Shown piece after piece: positions 1 to 10,974 of a DNA stretch of 64,000 nt. Position numbers and translations under genes: made by a program. The first letter of the stretch is position 1. Each line of letters starts with the position of its first letter. This stretch comes from Isoetes taiwanensis. Lineage: Eukaryota > Streptophyta > Lycopodiopsida > Isoetales > Isoetaceae. The notes beneath the pieces were generated by a model that worked only from the letters and a program-made list of their open reading frames with translations, searched no databases and was not told where the DNA came from. The DNA lies in contig JAJEKV010000034.1 of NCBI GenBank assembly GCA_021234155.1, positions 8,164,028 to 8,228,027 of the forward strand, read 5' to 3'.

Positions 1-21
1 ACAATTTTAAAAGCCAAGGAT

Positions 22-995
22 ATGGGCCTGCACATTGTGCAATTACCTCTCCACACCTCTCATAAGCTGCAGCCCTTGGATGTCTCTTGTTTTTCTCCAT
101 TTAAATCAAATTTCAGAAAGTTGAGAGCAGCCTTCATGCACATCAATTATAGAGTTGAACCAACCAAAGAAGACATGACAAGTCTGGTGTCCAATGCTTT
201 CATTAAATCTCTGGATTTGCCAAAACAGGGATATAGCCTTGGTGCAGGACAACTGTGTAGGCAGATCCCATTGCAGATAGGATGGAACATGAGAGAACAA
301 ATAGGGAAAACAATTTGGATGCTGAAATATGTGGTGTTGATCAAGTTCATGTTCAAACAGATTTGGAAAATGTCTCTCCTGATACATGTACATTGGATGA
401 AGGCATTGAAGATACACTTCATCCACAAATGCTAGACCAAGGTAATTCTCCAGCTCTACAAGCTCTTGCAGATGTAGTTTTTCAACTGCCCAATCCACCA
501 TCATTGTCTGCTGATACTTCTGGTAGGGCAGAAACTCCAACTAGAAAAAAGTCCAAGAGATTAAGGCTACCTGCGAGTTTGCAATGAAGGCTATATGTAA
601 CATGTGATGAAGTAGTTAGAGCAAGGTTAGAAGAGCAGAGAAGATTAGAGGAAGCAACAAGGGTTAGACAAGGGCAAGTAGAGGAAAGGAAGAGAATATT
701 GGCAGAGAAGAGGGCTGTCAAAGAGAGGGAAAAGAAGAGAAAAGAGGATGCAAGAAAAGAAAGAGAGAGAAAAAAAAGGATTGCTTTAGAGAATGCTGCA
801 TCAAGACCCAAAAGAACAAGGAAAAGAAAAATTGTTGCGGAAGAAAATGTAATTGACTTGGAGCTTAATGATGTTGACAATAATGGAGATCAAGTGCTTG
901 AATTGCAGGTTGCATGTGACAATAATGAAGAGCAAGTTCTTGATTTGCAGCTTGCAGGTGGACAGATAAATGTCACAAATGGTGCTGCAGAATAA
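22..995 (+). pseudogene. pogo-like (Tc1/mariner superfamily) DDE transposase, C-terminal part, broken
   Basis: The first ~65 codons read as the end of a DDE_1-type transposase core: LHTSHKLQPLDV followed by FSPFK is the hallmark of pogo/Tigger/jerky-like proteins. Around 207-214 the frame shifts (two extra bases at a CTGG), after which the usual SGFAKTGI motif continues in another frame and meets a TAG at 234-236. The frame then runs from about 240 to 995 with one more stop at 585-587. The tail is strongly basic and coiled-coil-like (699-830, Lys/Arg/Glu-rich, PKRTRKRK) and then acidic. The N-terminal DNA-binding domain and the first catalytic Asp residues lie outside the window. Coding-like acidic sequence continues to about 1290 in broken frames. 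Domestication is possible in principle, but three disruptions argue for a dead element. Confidence 0.75.
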
Positions 996-2256
996 ACTAA
1001 TTGTAACAGCCAGCCTTTGGACTTATTTGTATGTATCCCTGTTGTTCCTGTGGAAGATCAAAGTGCAGTAGATAGAAGTAATGTTGTGAAGAATCATGAA
1101 TTACAGGACAGTCAAGACAGAGCCCTCAAGATTTAGAAGAAAGCCATATCGGCTGTAGCTTGGAAGACACCCATATTTGTTCCTGGGATGAACATTGCAG
1201 GAAGAAGAGATCAAGGCTTTCAAATAATGCCACTGACAATGAAGATAGTAGTGATGAATTTAAAAGAGTTAAAGAGAAGAACTAAATGTTTAGATGACTT
1301 GTATAGAGAGGAGGCTGATAATCATTTGAAGATGCTTGAACTTTGAGCCAAAATCCATTGTATTAAGTTCATTCTGTTATTTCTGTATTTCTTTTATCTG
1401 TATGAAATTTGCTAAACATTTCTCAAATTCAGGAATTTGTTTGAAGGAGTTAGTTTGCTGTGTATTGTTTACACCCAAAATGGGAATCTACCTTTGGTGA
1501 TCATTGAATGTACCTTTGTTGGGATCCCTATGCAAGGTATAGTTTCATATTAAATTGTGATTTTCTCATTTTTATTTTTTTTTTCATTTTGCATTCACTA
1601 TCTGTAGTCTTTAATTTGCAGGTTGATTGAATGGCAATTAGCCTTAAGTTCAAGACCAATGGATGTTCAAATCCTTCCAATTATCTGTTTATCAATTTGA
1701 GGTGTTTATGAACGCCTCCTTGGTAATTAAATACACAAATATGCTGGTGTTACAACAACATTTTAGCATCTCAATCTCACCATTGTAGGTAAACCATGCA
1801 CCAGTAAGGAATATTTCATGCACCAAACAGTAAGCACACACTCACCATTAAGGAAAATTGGTGCACCAAACAGGAAGCATACACTCACCATTAAAGAAAA
1901 TTGGTTCACCAAAGTTATATTCACCATTGACATCCAGGCATCACCAATAGGGTGTATTGACCCCTTGTAATTTGAAGCTGAATACAGGCATTTATGATTT
2001 TTTGTTTTTGAAGAAAGCATGTAATATAGGAAGAACACATCCGAGGGCACACATAGATGCCAGAAACATTGAAATTGGACCATGTATGTGAATTTTTAAA
2101 TGGTTTTTCTATTAAAACCACCATTGATGGCACCCCTCACTTGATAGAGATAGATAAATACAACCCAAAAATTGTAAACATGTTGGGCATATTATGTTAC
2201 ATTTCCTTCTAGAGGGGTTTTAAGCGGGTTTAAGTTACGGGAACTTTGTTTCAGAC
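996..2256. other. intergenic, with a short 43-bp tandem duplication
   Basis: Up to about 1290 there is decayed coding-like sequence that probably belongs to the pogo-like element. Two full copies of a 43-bp unit beginning GCACCAAACAG lie at 1820-1862 and 1863-1905, with a partial third. The last 60 bases before 2257 should contain the 5' leader of the following gene. No other gene is seen. Confidence 0.5.
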
Positions 2257-4120
2257 ATGGCTATGGTGTGGTGCGTCCCATCGATTCCGCATGCATACCT
2301 GTGTAGTAGATGGGCTGGGCCCTCGGACTTCCGCGTTTCATCTTGTATTAAAATCAGAAGCAGTGCCAAAGAGGACACTCACGTAGAAGCAGAGAAGCCT
2401 GGCGCTAGGGCTCGTCGTCTGGACAGAGTTAGGTATGAGAAGCAGCGTCGATTGGAACGTGAAGCTGCCACTTACCCTGAATGGGCAACGTATGCCTTGT
2501 CCTATTAGTTTCATACCATCGTCCTTTAGTTAATGCCCTGTAACACCAGCTTCACGGATTTTTAAAACTGTATTTTTTTCAGATAGTTTTTATATTTGAA
2601 CTTCCTCCATCTCTTTTAAGCTTATTGATAATTGCAGCATCCTGGAAGAGCAGACCAAGAACGATGAAGAATTGGCAGCAATTCTTGGAGATAGTATTGG
2701 CAATCCAAAGGAAATGCAACGCAAGGTAATTATCTGAATTAGATTATGTTGCTAAGAAATCTTTAATTAGTTTCTGGTAACTATGGCTACAAGTTGATAG
2801 TCATTTCTGGTAATGCGTTCTGTCCATCCTGATATTCAATCTTCCTATAAGACATAGGCTAAACAGGAGACAAAGTTAAGCGACCTAAGTTTAAGAGAGC
2901 AAGGTTATTTGGAAGAGTCATTGATGCTATCATTTTGTATTTCTGAGACCACTGCTTTACAAATTGTTCTTATGATTCTGTATGTTTGGGATGATAGGGT
3001 TCAACTGTCCTATTCATTCTTCCATCTTGCCATTCTGGTTCAATATCTAGCATTGTATACGTTACAATTTATGGTACAATTTGTCAGAAGTATTTATGAC
3101 TTAAAACATTGACGCCTACATGAACCTTATTTGTGTATCAACTACTAGTAAGGCTGTGTGCTTTGATTTGGTACAATCAAATCAGCTGAACACATAATGA
3201 ACAGATCAAAGAAAGGCTGTTAAGGAAAGGAGATGATATATTATCCCCAAAAAGTGGCTCAGCAGTGCCAATGGCAGTCTTATTCCGGGAGTAAGTATTT
3301 TTCTTATAATAATTGTTAAAGGTGCTAATTTTGGAGGAAACTTTGTCGTAGCATTTGAAGCATACTGACTAATTGCTTTAGGATAATTTATCAGCTTTGA
3401 CCCATTCGATTCTCATATCTGGTTTGAGCTATACCAGGAACCATCTGAAAAGGATATGGATATTATTGGCAATGTAGCACAAGACATTGATGCTAGCCTA
3501 ATACCTTGCCTGACTTTTAAATTGGTCAGGTAATACGTTCATGGTGCATGCTTGGTCGTTTAGGAGCTTTTAACACATTAAATACCCAGGTATAGGTCTT
3601 GGCAGGGCATTTGTTGTATTGGCTGGAGTAAAGGTCTTTGTGCAAAGAATGGTGTTTTACAGTAAACAGATGCCCCAGTCGATGCACCCTTGAGGTATGA
3701 TCTAGAGCGTGTTGCGGAAGCCCTTCCAGGATATTTTCACAACATATGGGATCTTGAGTTTCAGGACAGCTGGGGAAGAATTTGGTAAGAAAGTTATTAT
3801 AAACGCCTTTAGTTTTCTTGTTGAAATTTCTAAAAGAAGTAAGATTATCAAATAAACATGTTATTTGATGTACAGGGTGGATTTGGGGACTTCAGACCCA
3901 CTAGCTCTAGATGTGTTCATAAATGCAATATCCTTTGTTAGTTCTGAGTAAGTTCCTATTCACTATCATCATAATACAGGATTATCCTTTATAGTAATTT
4001 TTGGACGGATTTTCCAGCCACGTTGGTATCAAACAGGTAATACTTGGAGGCCAGAGATTCAGTGACTGGGAGGAAGGGATGACTAATCCTGATGATGGAT
4101 ATAAAGTGTACAAAATTTAG
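2257..4120 (+). CDS. DUF3531 family protein, probably plastid-targeted, 8 exons
   Basis: Inferred exons: 2257-2498, 2638-2725, 3205-3290, 3395-3473, 3530-3589, about 3670-3784, 3876-3947, 4018-4120 (TAG stop). All except the exon 5/6 junction keep frame across GT/AG borders. The product has a Ser/Arg-rich, acid-poor N-terminus compatible with a chloroplast transit peptide, an Arg/Glu-rich helix, then the family core: DPFDSHIWFELY, LGRLGAFNTLNTQ, FHNIWDLEFQDSWGRIWVDL, GTSDPLALDVFINAISF and the C-terminal GGQRFSDWEEGMTNPDDGY. These match the cyanobacteria-derived DUF3531 family of plants (Arabidopsis At4g29400/At5g08400 type, from memory). Function is unknown. Exon 5 ends in phase 0, but both usable acceptors of exon 6 need phase 1 and the phase-0 acceptor opens on TAA, so there is either a one-base sequence error or a real lesion there. 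Confidence 0.85.
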
Positions 4121-5540
4121 CTGCAAACAGGATATAATGCAGTGGGTACGACTTCTGTTTATGCATCTTATGCGACATCTAAAGGAATTAGAGGATCAAC
4201 ATCCGCTCCAAACTTGATCTTATGAAGCCTTCTTCCATCGATTTCACTACAATGGAAGAACCTGCTGAGAATTTCAGAGGCTCTTCCCAGCATTTGCAAA
4301 TGCATCTGTTGTTTCACATGGAAGTATAGGACTACTACCAGGCAACTCAAGAGTACCGCCAGCATTTGCTCTAGTAAATGTATCAAAAGGCAACTGGTAC
4401 TTGAATAAAATGGACATGCTTTCTCTTCTGAAAATTAGAATGCATTTATTGCATTCTTGACGACAAAAATATACTATTATCAGTGCGAGCAATTTAGACT
4501 GAAATTTCTGAGTTCATCATTGACTACAGAATGACTAAGTAAACGACCCGAAATAATTTATTTTTAAGTGAGATTCTATCCAATAAATATCCTATTGCAA
4601 AAGGACTTTGCAAAAACATAGTGAGTCTGCTTGACATCTCATCTAGCTCAACATACGGATCCACAGAAAGTATGGTGCTGTTCAAAGCTTGCAGGACACC
4701 CATCAATTTCTAGATGCAACTTGCAAAAATGGAGCCCTTATGTTTAGGTCTTAGTCTCCAATATTTAGGTGTGTGCTACTTTTAGCCAGGGTAAGGCCCT
4801 TTTTCCACGAGCCGCAAGTCTTATATTTCAGCAAATGGATCGGGGCCACATCAGGTCTTGAACCAAATTCGTGTCCACGACTAGGTCTAAGACATATATT
4901 ATGAGGCTGGAGTGGGGAAGCACTCTTCATAAGAGATAGCACAAATCCAATGTGATAGTCGACATGTCTTATTTTGGTGGGGAAGCGCTCTTCATAAGAG
5001 ATACCACAAATCCAATGTGGTAGTCGCAAACATTGTCGTATATACCACAAATCCAATGTGGCAGTCGCAAACACTGTAATAAGGATATATGACAGCCATA
5101 TTTTGCTCTTGTTGTGGAAAGAGCGCCTAAGTCTATCTCAACCCATTGTTTGTCACAGAACTTTCTTTCTACTTTGGCATGAGATGAGATGTTTTCTCTT
5201 TTAATCACACATTAACGAATGAATCATTGTTGAGAGTGATTGGAAGGTGGAACTGATTGGTGGTCCTATAGAAGCATTGGACAAGCATTTTCAACCAATT
5301 GGAAGTCCAGTCTTGCAATGTTCCTTCCAATTGGGTTTAAACAAAAAAAATATGCTCGATGTGGAAGTCAACCATCCTAAAGACAATAGCGCCAAACTTA
5401 TTTAGATGGACTTGGGAATGGGGAAGATTTGAATCATTCAATTTGATGACTTGACTCTTGACTTTTGACTTGATGTGATGCTCTAGGAAGATTGTTACTT
5501 AATAGACTAGACGGTCATGTAATTCACGCTGGAAAGGGCA
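4121..5540. other. intergenic, decayed repeats with a recurring palindrome
   Basis: No gene recognised. Between about 4915 and 5075 a unit containing a short palindrome (CCACAAATCCAATGTGG in its best copies) and the tail AGTCGCAAAC is repeated three times with variation, twice preceded by GGGGAAGC-CTCTTCATAAGAGATA. The surrounding 4780-5460 looks like non-coding transposon sequence, perhaps an old LTR, but no ends were found. Confidence 0.4.
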
Positions 5541-5635
5541 TTACACCCCGTAGGGCTTCGAGGCGGTGCCGCTAGCCTTGCCGCTCGTCGGCCGCCCGGC
5601 TGGTGGCGCCGCCTCAAAGTCCTACGAGGGTGTAA
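5541..5635. repeat. 95-bp GC-rich foldback (MITE-like) element
   Basis: The outer ~30 bases on each side are inverted repeats: TTACACCCCGTAGGGCTTCG on the left pairs with CGAGGGTGTAA and CAAAGTCCTA on the right, and the arms continue into GAGGCGGTGCC / GGCGCCGCCTC. The loop is about 35 bases of GC-rich sequence. The block stands out from the AT-rich surroundings. The ends TTAC...GTAA would fit a TA or TTA target duplication, but this cannot be separated from the inverted repeat itself. Confidence 0.65.
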
Positions 5636-6148
5636 GCGTTTTAGAGCATTTTTCACATTGGAGATTTAGATAGAGATCGGCAAAGGGGAGTGTGTATTGG
5701 AGGGTAGTATTTAAAACATTCGCATGATTGAAGTTTTGGCTATAGCTATAGCTTTTCCCAACCGACCTTTGTGTGTCCTTGGCATCAACATGATAGTGAT
5801 CCATAACAGTTAAACAACAAATGTTTGATAAAAAAAACATTGGTGAGTGGTGAACATATGTCATAGATGGCCACATGATTATGATTTATGCGAGAGATGC
5901 CTCCATTATGACCATGATATTGTCCTTTTGAAACACATAATTTCGAAAGGCTGTACAATAGAATTATGGCACTAGATAGAAATTAGAGCATAGTTGGGAG
6001 ATCCACAATCTGTAGGCATCTGAGAGGTAAGATAGATAGCAAGATGTGATGAAATACCTGGAAAAAAAAAAGCCCTAGAAATGGGAATTAGGTTGGGATA
6101 AAAACAACCTACCAACTTATCTCAAACTATATGATTACAATGGTTCCA

Positions 6149-6562
6149 ATAAAATATACCTCACATCTGGAAGCATTTCCGTTTTGGAATGTGCCATCAT
6201 CGAACGGTCTGAAACGCTCCGAGATCGTGGCTGTGGGCCGTTGGATCTCGGTTTGACGGTGCAGATCTCCCCACACGCTTCACGCATTAACTCCGCGTTG
6301 TAGGATCGATCTGCTGCAGATAGCCAATCCGGCTCTTCTTTAAATCCGGCGAGTTCTTCTTCCAGATCCACTTCTTGTAAGTAATCTGATACAACCCAAG
6401 ATCTCTAAAACTCTTTTCCAGATTTGATCTTCCTGTTCTGCCCTGTTTCAGACTAAATCTCTTTTTTATCTTTTCTCTAGGTCTTAAATTTCAGCTTATT
6501 GCTTCTCCGGATCAAAACCCCAGCTCGCATCCAGTTTCCTATACATCACTTCAAGTAGTAAG
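6149..6562 (+). promoter_or_regulatory. calmodulin promoter/leader with a 5'-UTR intron
   Basis: A TATA-like ATAAAATATA lies at 6149-6158. The following GC-richer stretch (about 6190-6376) is the likely transcribed leader. A consensus donor (CTT|GTAAGT, 6377) and a pyrimidine-rich acceptor (CTCTAG, ending 6480) outline a 104-bp leader intron before the ATG at 6563. The start of transcription is inferred only from spacing. An open frame on the other strand at 6135-6371 has no recognisable domain. Confidence 0.4.
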
Positions 6563-7455
<893 letters not shown>

Positions 7456-7931
7456 AAATATTGCTTCTAACTCTAACCAATCTCGTGTTAGAAGCTGCTA
7501 TAAATAATTTTATATCAGATCACAATGTCATTCCAGAATATGAATGAAAAGTTATAAGTTTCGAAATCGGCTGTTCAATTTTGATGTCATATGGCATGTT
7601 GCATATTACAGAAATTGTACCCTTTGTATACTTTTGGTACTAAGGTTGTTGCTGTCCATGTGTCCAGCAATGCAACTCGCATGCTAGAAATTGTTTTAAT
7701 CTGGTTGTTTTCCTTGTATGGGCAGTTTTAGTTGTTGCTAATATAGTAGATGCCTTTCTTAACAAGGTCAATGGATGAAAGTATTTTATAAGAGCATACA
7801 CAATATAAGAGTCATCAACTGAAGACCTGCTTGCACAAGTGTAAGGTAGACATTTCAACTAATTTCTAGATTTCCAACTAAGACTATAAAAAGTAATGCT
7901 TCAATAATATCCCCATCAAATGCCAGTTGTT

Positions 7932-8005
7932 CATCTTTTATGTCCATTCCTGTTGTTGTCTGTCTTGTCATCTTTTATGTCCATTCCTGTTGTTGTCTGT
8001 CTTGT
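7932..8005. repeat. perfect tandem duplication, 2 x 37 bp
   Basis: The unit CATCTTTTATGTCCATTCCT... occurs at 7932-7968 and again without change at 7969-8005. Identity of the copies suggests a recent slippage or repair duplication (or an assembly artefact). Confidence 0.8.
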
Positions 8006-9280
8006 CCAAAAAATGAGTGTCCTTAAATGGTAACCTTGGAATTGTGGCAAAGGAAATGGATTAAATTTGGGGATCCACATGGCAATTACTTCCTAGACTC
8101 ATGGCATATGACAGCATTTAACATTTGAAACAATTACTAGTAACATCAATGCACACATTGCAACAACACATCCAACAAAATTTAACCTACCAACGAAGAG
8201 TTTTTTAGTACATCAATCATTTATGCTTTTGGTATATCTATCTTATATACTTTTAAAACATTTTACCTGCTTCTTGTTTATAGCAATACATCTTTTTAGT
8301 AAAAAATAGAACATTTTTTGAAGTTTTTGTTGAAAATTAAGAAAACTCATTTAAGAAATGGTGTGATATGTTTTGTAAGTCTATAAGATTATATAGAACT
8401 TGGCAGTCGATATACAAGACGGAAAAACATGACAAGCTAATAGTGATAAAATAGTTAACTTAAAAACTACAAGTCACAGTAATTGAATAGCAATAGGACG
8501 ATTATTAAAGCTAACACTTTATTTTTAAGACAATGCATTTTTAGGACTCATATAAGTTTTGCTAGAAATGCTTAAAAAAACATGAGATGTTAAATAGAAA
8601 TGTGTACACAATGTCTTGCAAAGAAGATCTTATTACCAAACAAGGTGCTGCACACGAGGGGTTACCCTCTGGTGACATGAAGGTGTGTTTCTATGGTTTT
8701 TGTTTCAGTGTTTGTTTTCATGTTTTTTATTTGATTGTTCTTTAAGATCAAACTTGAATGCTGATTTGTTTTTTTCATCTGGTTTGTCTCTTTCGATCGC
8801 TTATGTATTGTAAGGGAGCAAGAAATAAGTATATAAGAATTGGAATTTGGACATTCTTCTTTTCTTTGTTTTGCTCGCAATGTACATGGTGAAAGAACTT
8901 TGCTTTAGTAACACATCATTGGTTCTACAGCTATATCAAAATATATAGCTTCCAATTTCTGCTTTATATCCTTTGGTAATTCCTTGTAAATCCACCTTAA
9001 AATTCCTGGGTTATTACCCTCGGTCACACAGGCGTCAAAATAGACCAATCCAAAATTCATATCATACATTCATGCTAGATTTTGGAGACTATAAAGTCAA
9101 GGAGCCGTTTCTAGCAAATAATGTTCCCTACAATATACAAAAATACATATTTTAGAGTCAAAGATAAGATGGAGGAAGAATACTTGTTCCATTCCCATAT
9201 GGGCACACAAGACATCTGCAGGCATACAAAACTGCAAACACAAAAATCAAGAAATTAGGAAAGATAAACAAAACAAGCTC
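8006..9280. other. intergenic, nothing recognised
   Basis: AT-rich sequence downstream of calmodulin. Small open frames are present on both strands, but none has a recognisable motif or splice context. Confidence 0.5.
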
Positions 9281-9410
9281 GCTACCAAGACCCAAGGGCG
9301 GGAGATTCGAACCTCGAGGCCCCCATAAATCTCGTATGGATGCTTTGGACCTAGTATGGATTCGAGGAGTACCAGGCAGCGTCGACGCTGCTTGTGTCTT
9401 GGTTATCCAC
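9281..9410 (-). repeat. SINE-like fragment with a B-box-like motif
   Basis: On the minus strand GAGGTTCGAATCTCC closely matches a tRNA-gene B box (GGTTCGANTCC). About 70 bases away is a hairpin-forming segment (ACCAGGCAGCG-TCGA-CGCTGC on the plus strand). That segment with its tail CGCTGCTTGTGTCTTGGTTA recurs at 10420-10467 inside the end of a PPR fragment, so it is a dispersed repeat. No good A box was found, so a tRNA-derived SINE is only a guess. Confidence 0.35.
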
Positions 9411-10415
9411 TCAAATTATTACCCAAGACATCTTTTTTTTTTGTATTTTAATCAATGAGATAACAAAGTATTTTTGCATGTTGTTACTAAAGCTAGCAAC
9501 GTCCGGCATCCATCACTTATAAAAGGCTATATTTTAATCACTCATTTATTAGCTTGTGGTCGTTTGCTTTTAATGGCCTAGATAGATAAGATAAGAATTT
9601 TTACGTCCACAACAATAAGATACTTGTTGTTTTAATAAATAGCTTATAGCCCATACTACAATTGATATCCACTAAAGAAGGATGAGAATAGATGGAATTG
9701 AATCACCGAAGGTAAAGATTAAATGGATTCACTACTTATTGTTAGGCACTCAAGTGAATATTTATTTATATATGCACAATTGAACATTGGCTTTTTGTTA
9801 ACATTCCCCAGGGTCAACATTGGTATCCACATTCCGAAATTAAAACCAAGAGGGCAATTCATATGCTTTGCTTAAATAAAAGTTGGGGTGTTTCTTCCTT
9901 TTTTTCCCTTTTCTTTTGGGGGAGGGGGGATGAAGAACCTTTGGAGGCTTTCACGAATTTGCATATAGTGGAAAATATTTAAGCTATCTGCTTGAATGGG
10001 GCATATTTAGTCATGTAGTGCGACATATTTAGTCATGTAGAATTTGCACATAGTGCGGCATCATGTTCGCTATTAGGAAAAAAAAGCAGTCACGAACTTT
10101 GGGATCTTAAAGAAACTTTCATGGTTTAAACTGATTATACCATCCATTTTGTATATTCCAAATTGAAGCACTCAAGATAAATGTTGAATGGACTCGCTAC
10201 TTGTTTCTTGCCATGCACCAAAATGCTAGACCATTCATTTTGGTGTTTACACCACTCATTGTGTTGAACACCAAACAAGATCATTCTACAATACACATAT
10301 GATATACTCAACGTTGCTACATGAACAAATATATGGTCCTGAGGTAAAAATGGTGATGGGGTGCACCAAAATAATCTTAAGGCATTTTTAGATGCAAATA
10401 GTTTTGCAAGATGCT
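9411..10415. other. intergenic, nothing recognised
   Basis: AT-rich. A short phrase (CATATTTAGTCATGTAG) is repeated at about 9996 and 10024. No gene supported. Confidence 0.45.
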
Positions 10416-10900
10416 TTAGGTACCAGGCAGCGTGTGTGCAGCCGTCGCCGCTGCTTGTGTCTTGGTTAAGCACAACTGATGAAGGAGCTGAATACTCTCA
10501 AGGCTATAGCCATGTTCACCATATGTTGTAATCAATGCATTCCATGAAACAAGGTCGTGATCATGCATTCCAACAAATATATTAGTGGCCGAATCCAGAT
10601 TACCACATTTTCCATACACATTGAGAAGTGCAGTGCCTAAAATTATGTCTGAATTATAACCATTCTGAATTATAGATGCATGGACAATCTTTCCTTCATC
10701 CAGGACGTCAGGAGATGTAAATACAAAAATTAAACTAATGAAAGTAATGCAGTCTGCTTTTAAATTCAGATACTGCATGTATAAGAAAAGTAAAAGAGCT
10801 TCCTTGCATTGACCATGTTTTGAATATATACCTATGATGGCATTCCATAAAACCACATCTATGTATATCATTCTAACAAATACCAAGCCAGCATCATGCA
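10416..10900 (-). pseudogene. PPR (pentatricopeptide repeat) protein fragment
   Basis: The frame encodes about three PPR units of the PLS type: VVLWNAIIGIYSKHGQCKEA, GKIVHASIIQNGYNSDI, ALLNVYGKCGNLDSATNIF and DLVSWNALITTYGEHGYSLE. Such proteins bind organellar RNA for editing or processing. There is no start codon context, no further repeats upstream and no C-terminal E/DYW domain; the 3' side runs into a dispersed repeat at 10420-10467. It lies directly downstream of the broken alpha/beta-hydrolase, replacing that gene's last exons. A non-functional fragment. Confidence 0.75.
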
Positions 10901-10974
10901 GACTTCTGCACTTGCCATAGTTAGGGAAAAGTCTATCACATATTTTGGCAGTCTCTCACATATTTTTGCATGCT

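Noticed and set aside
6135-6371. 78-codon minus-strand open frame upstream of calmodulin
   Set aside because: It overlaps the likely calmodulin leader, has no recognisable domain and no splice or promoter context of its own.
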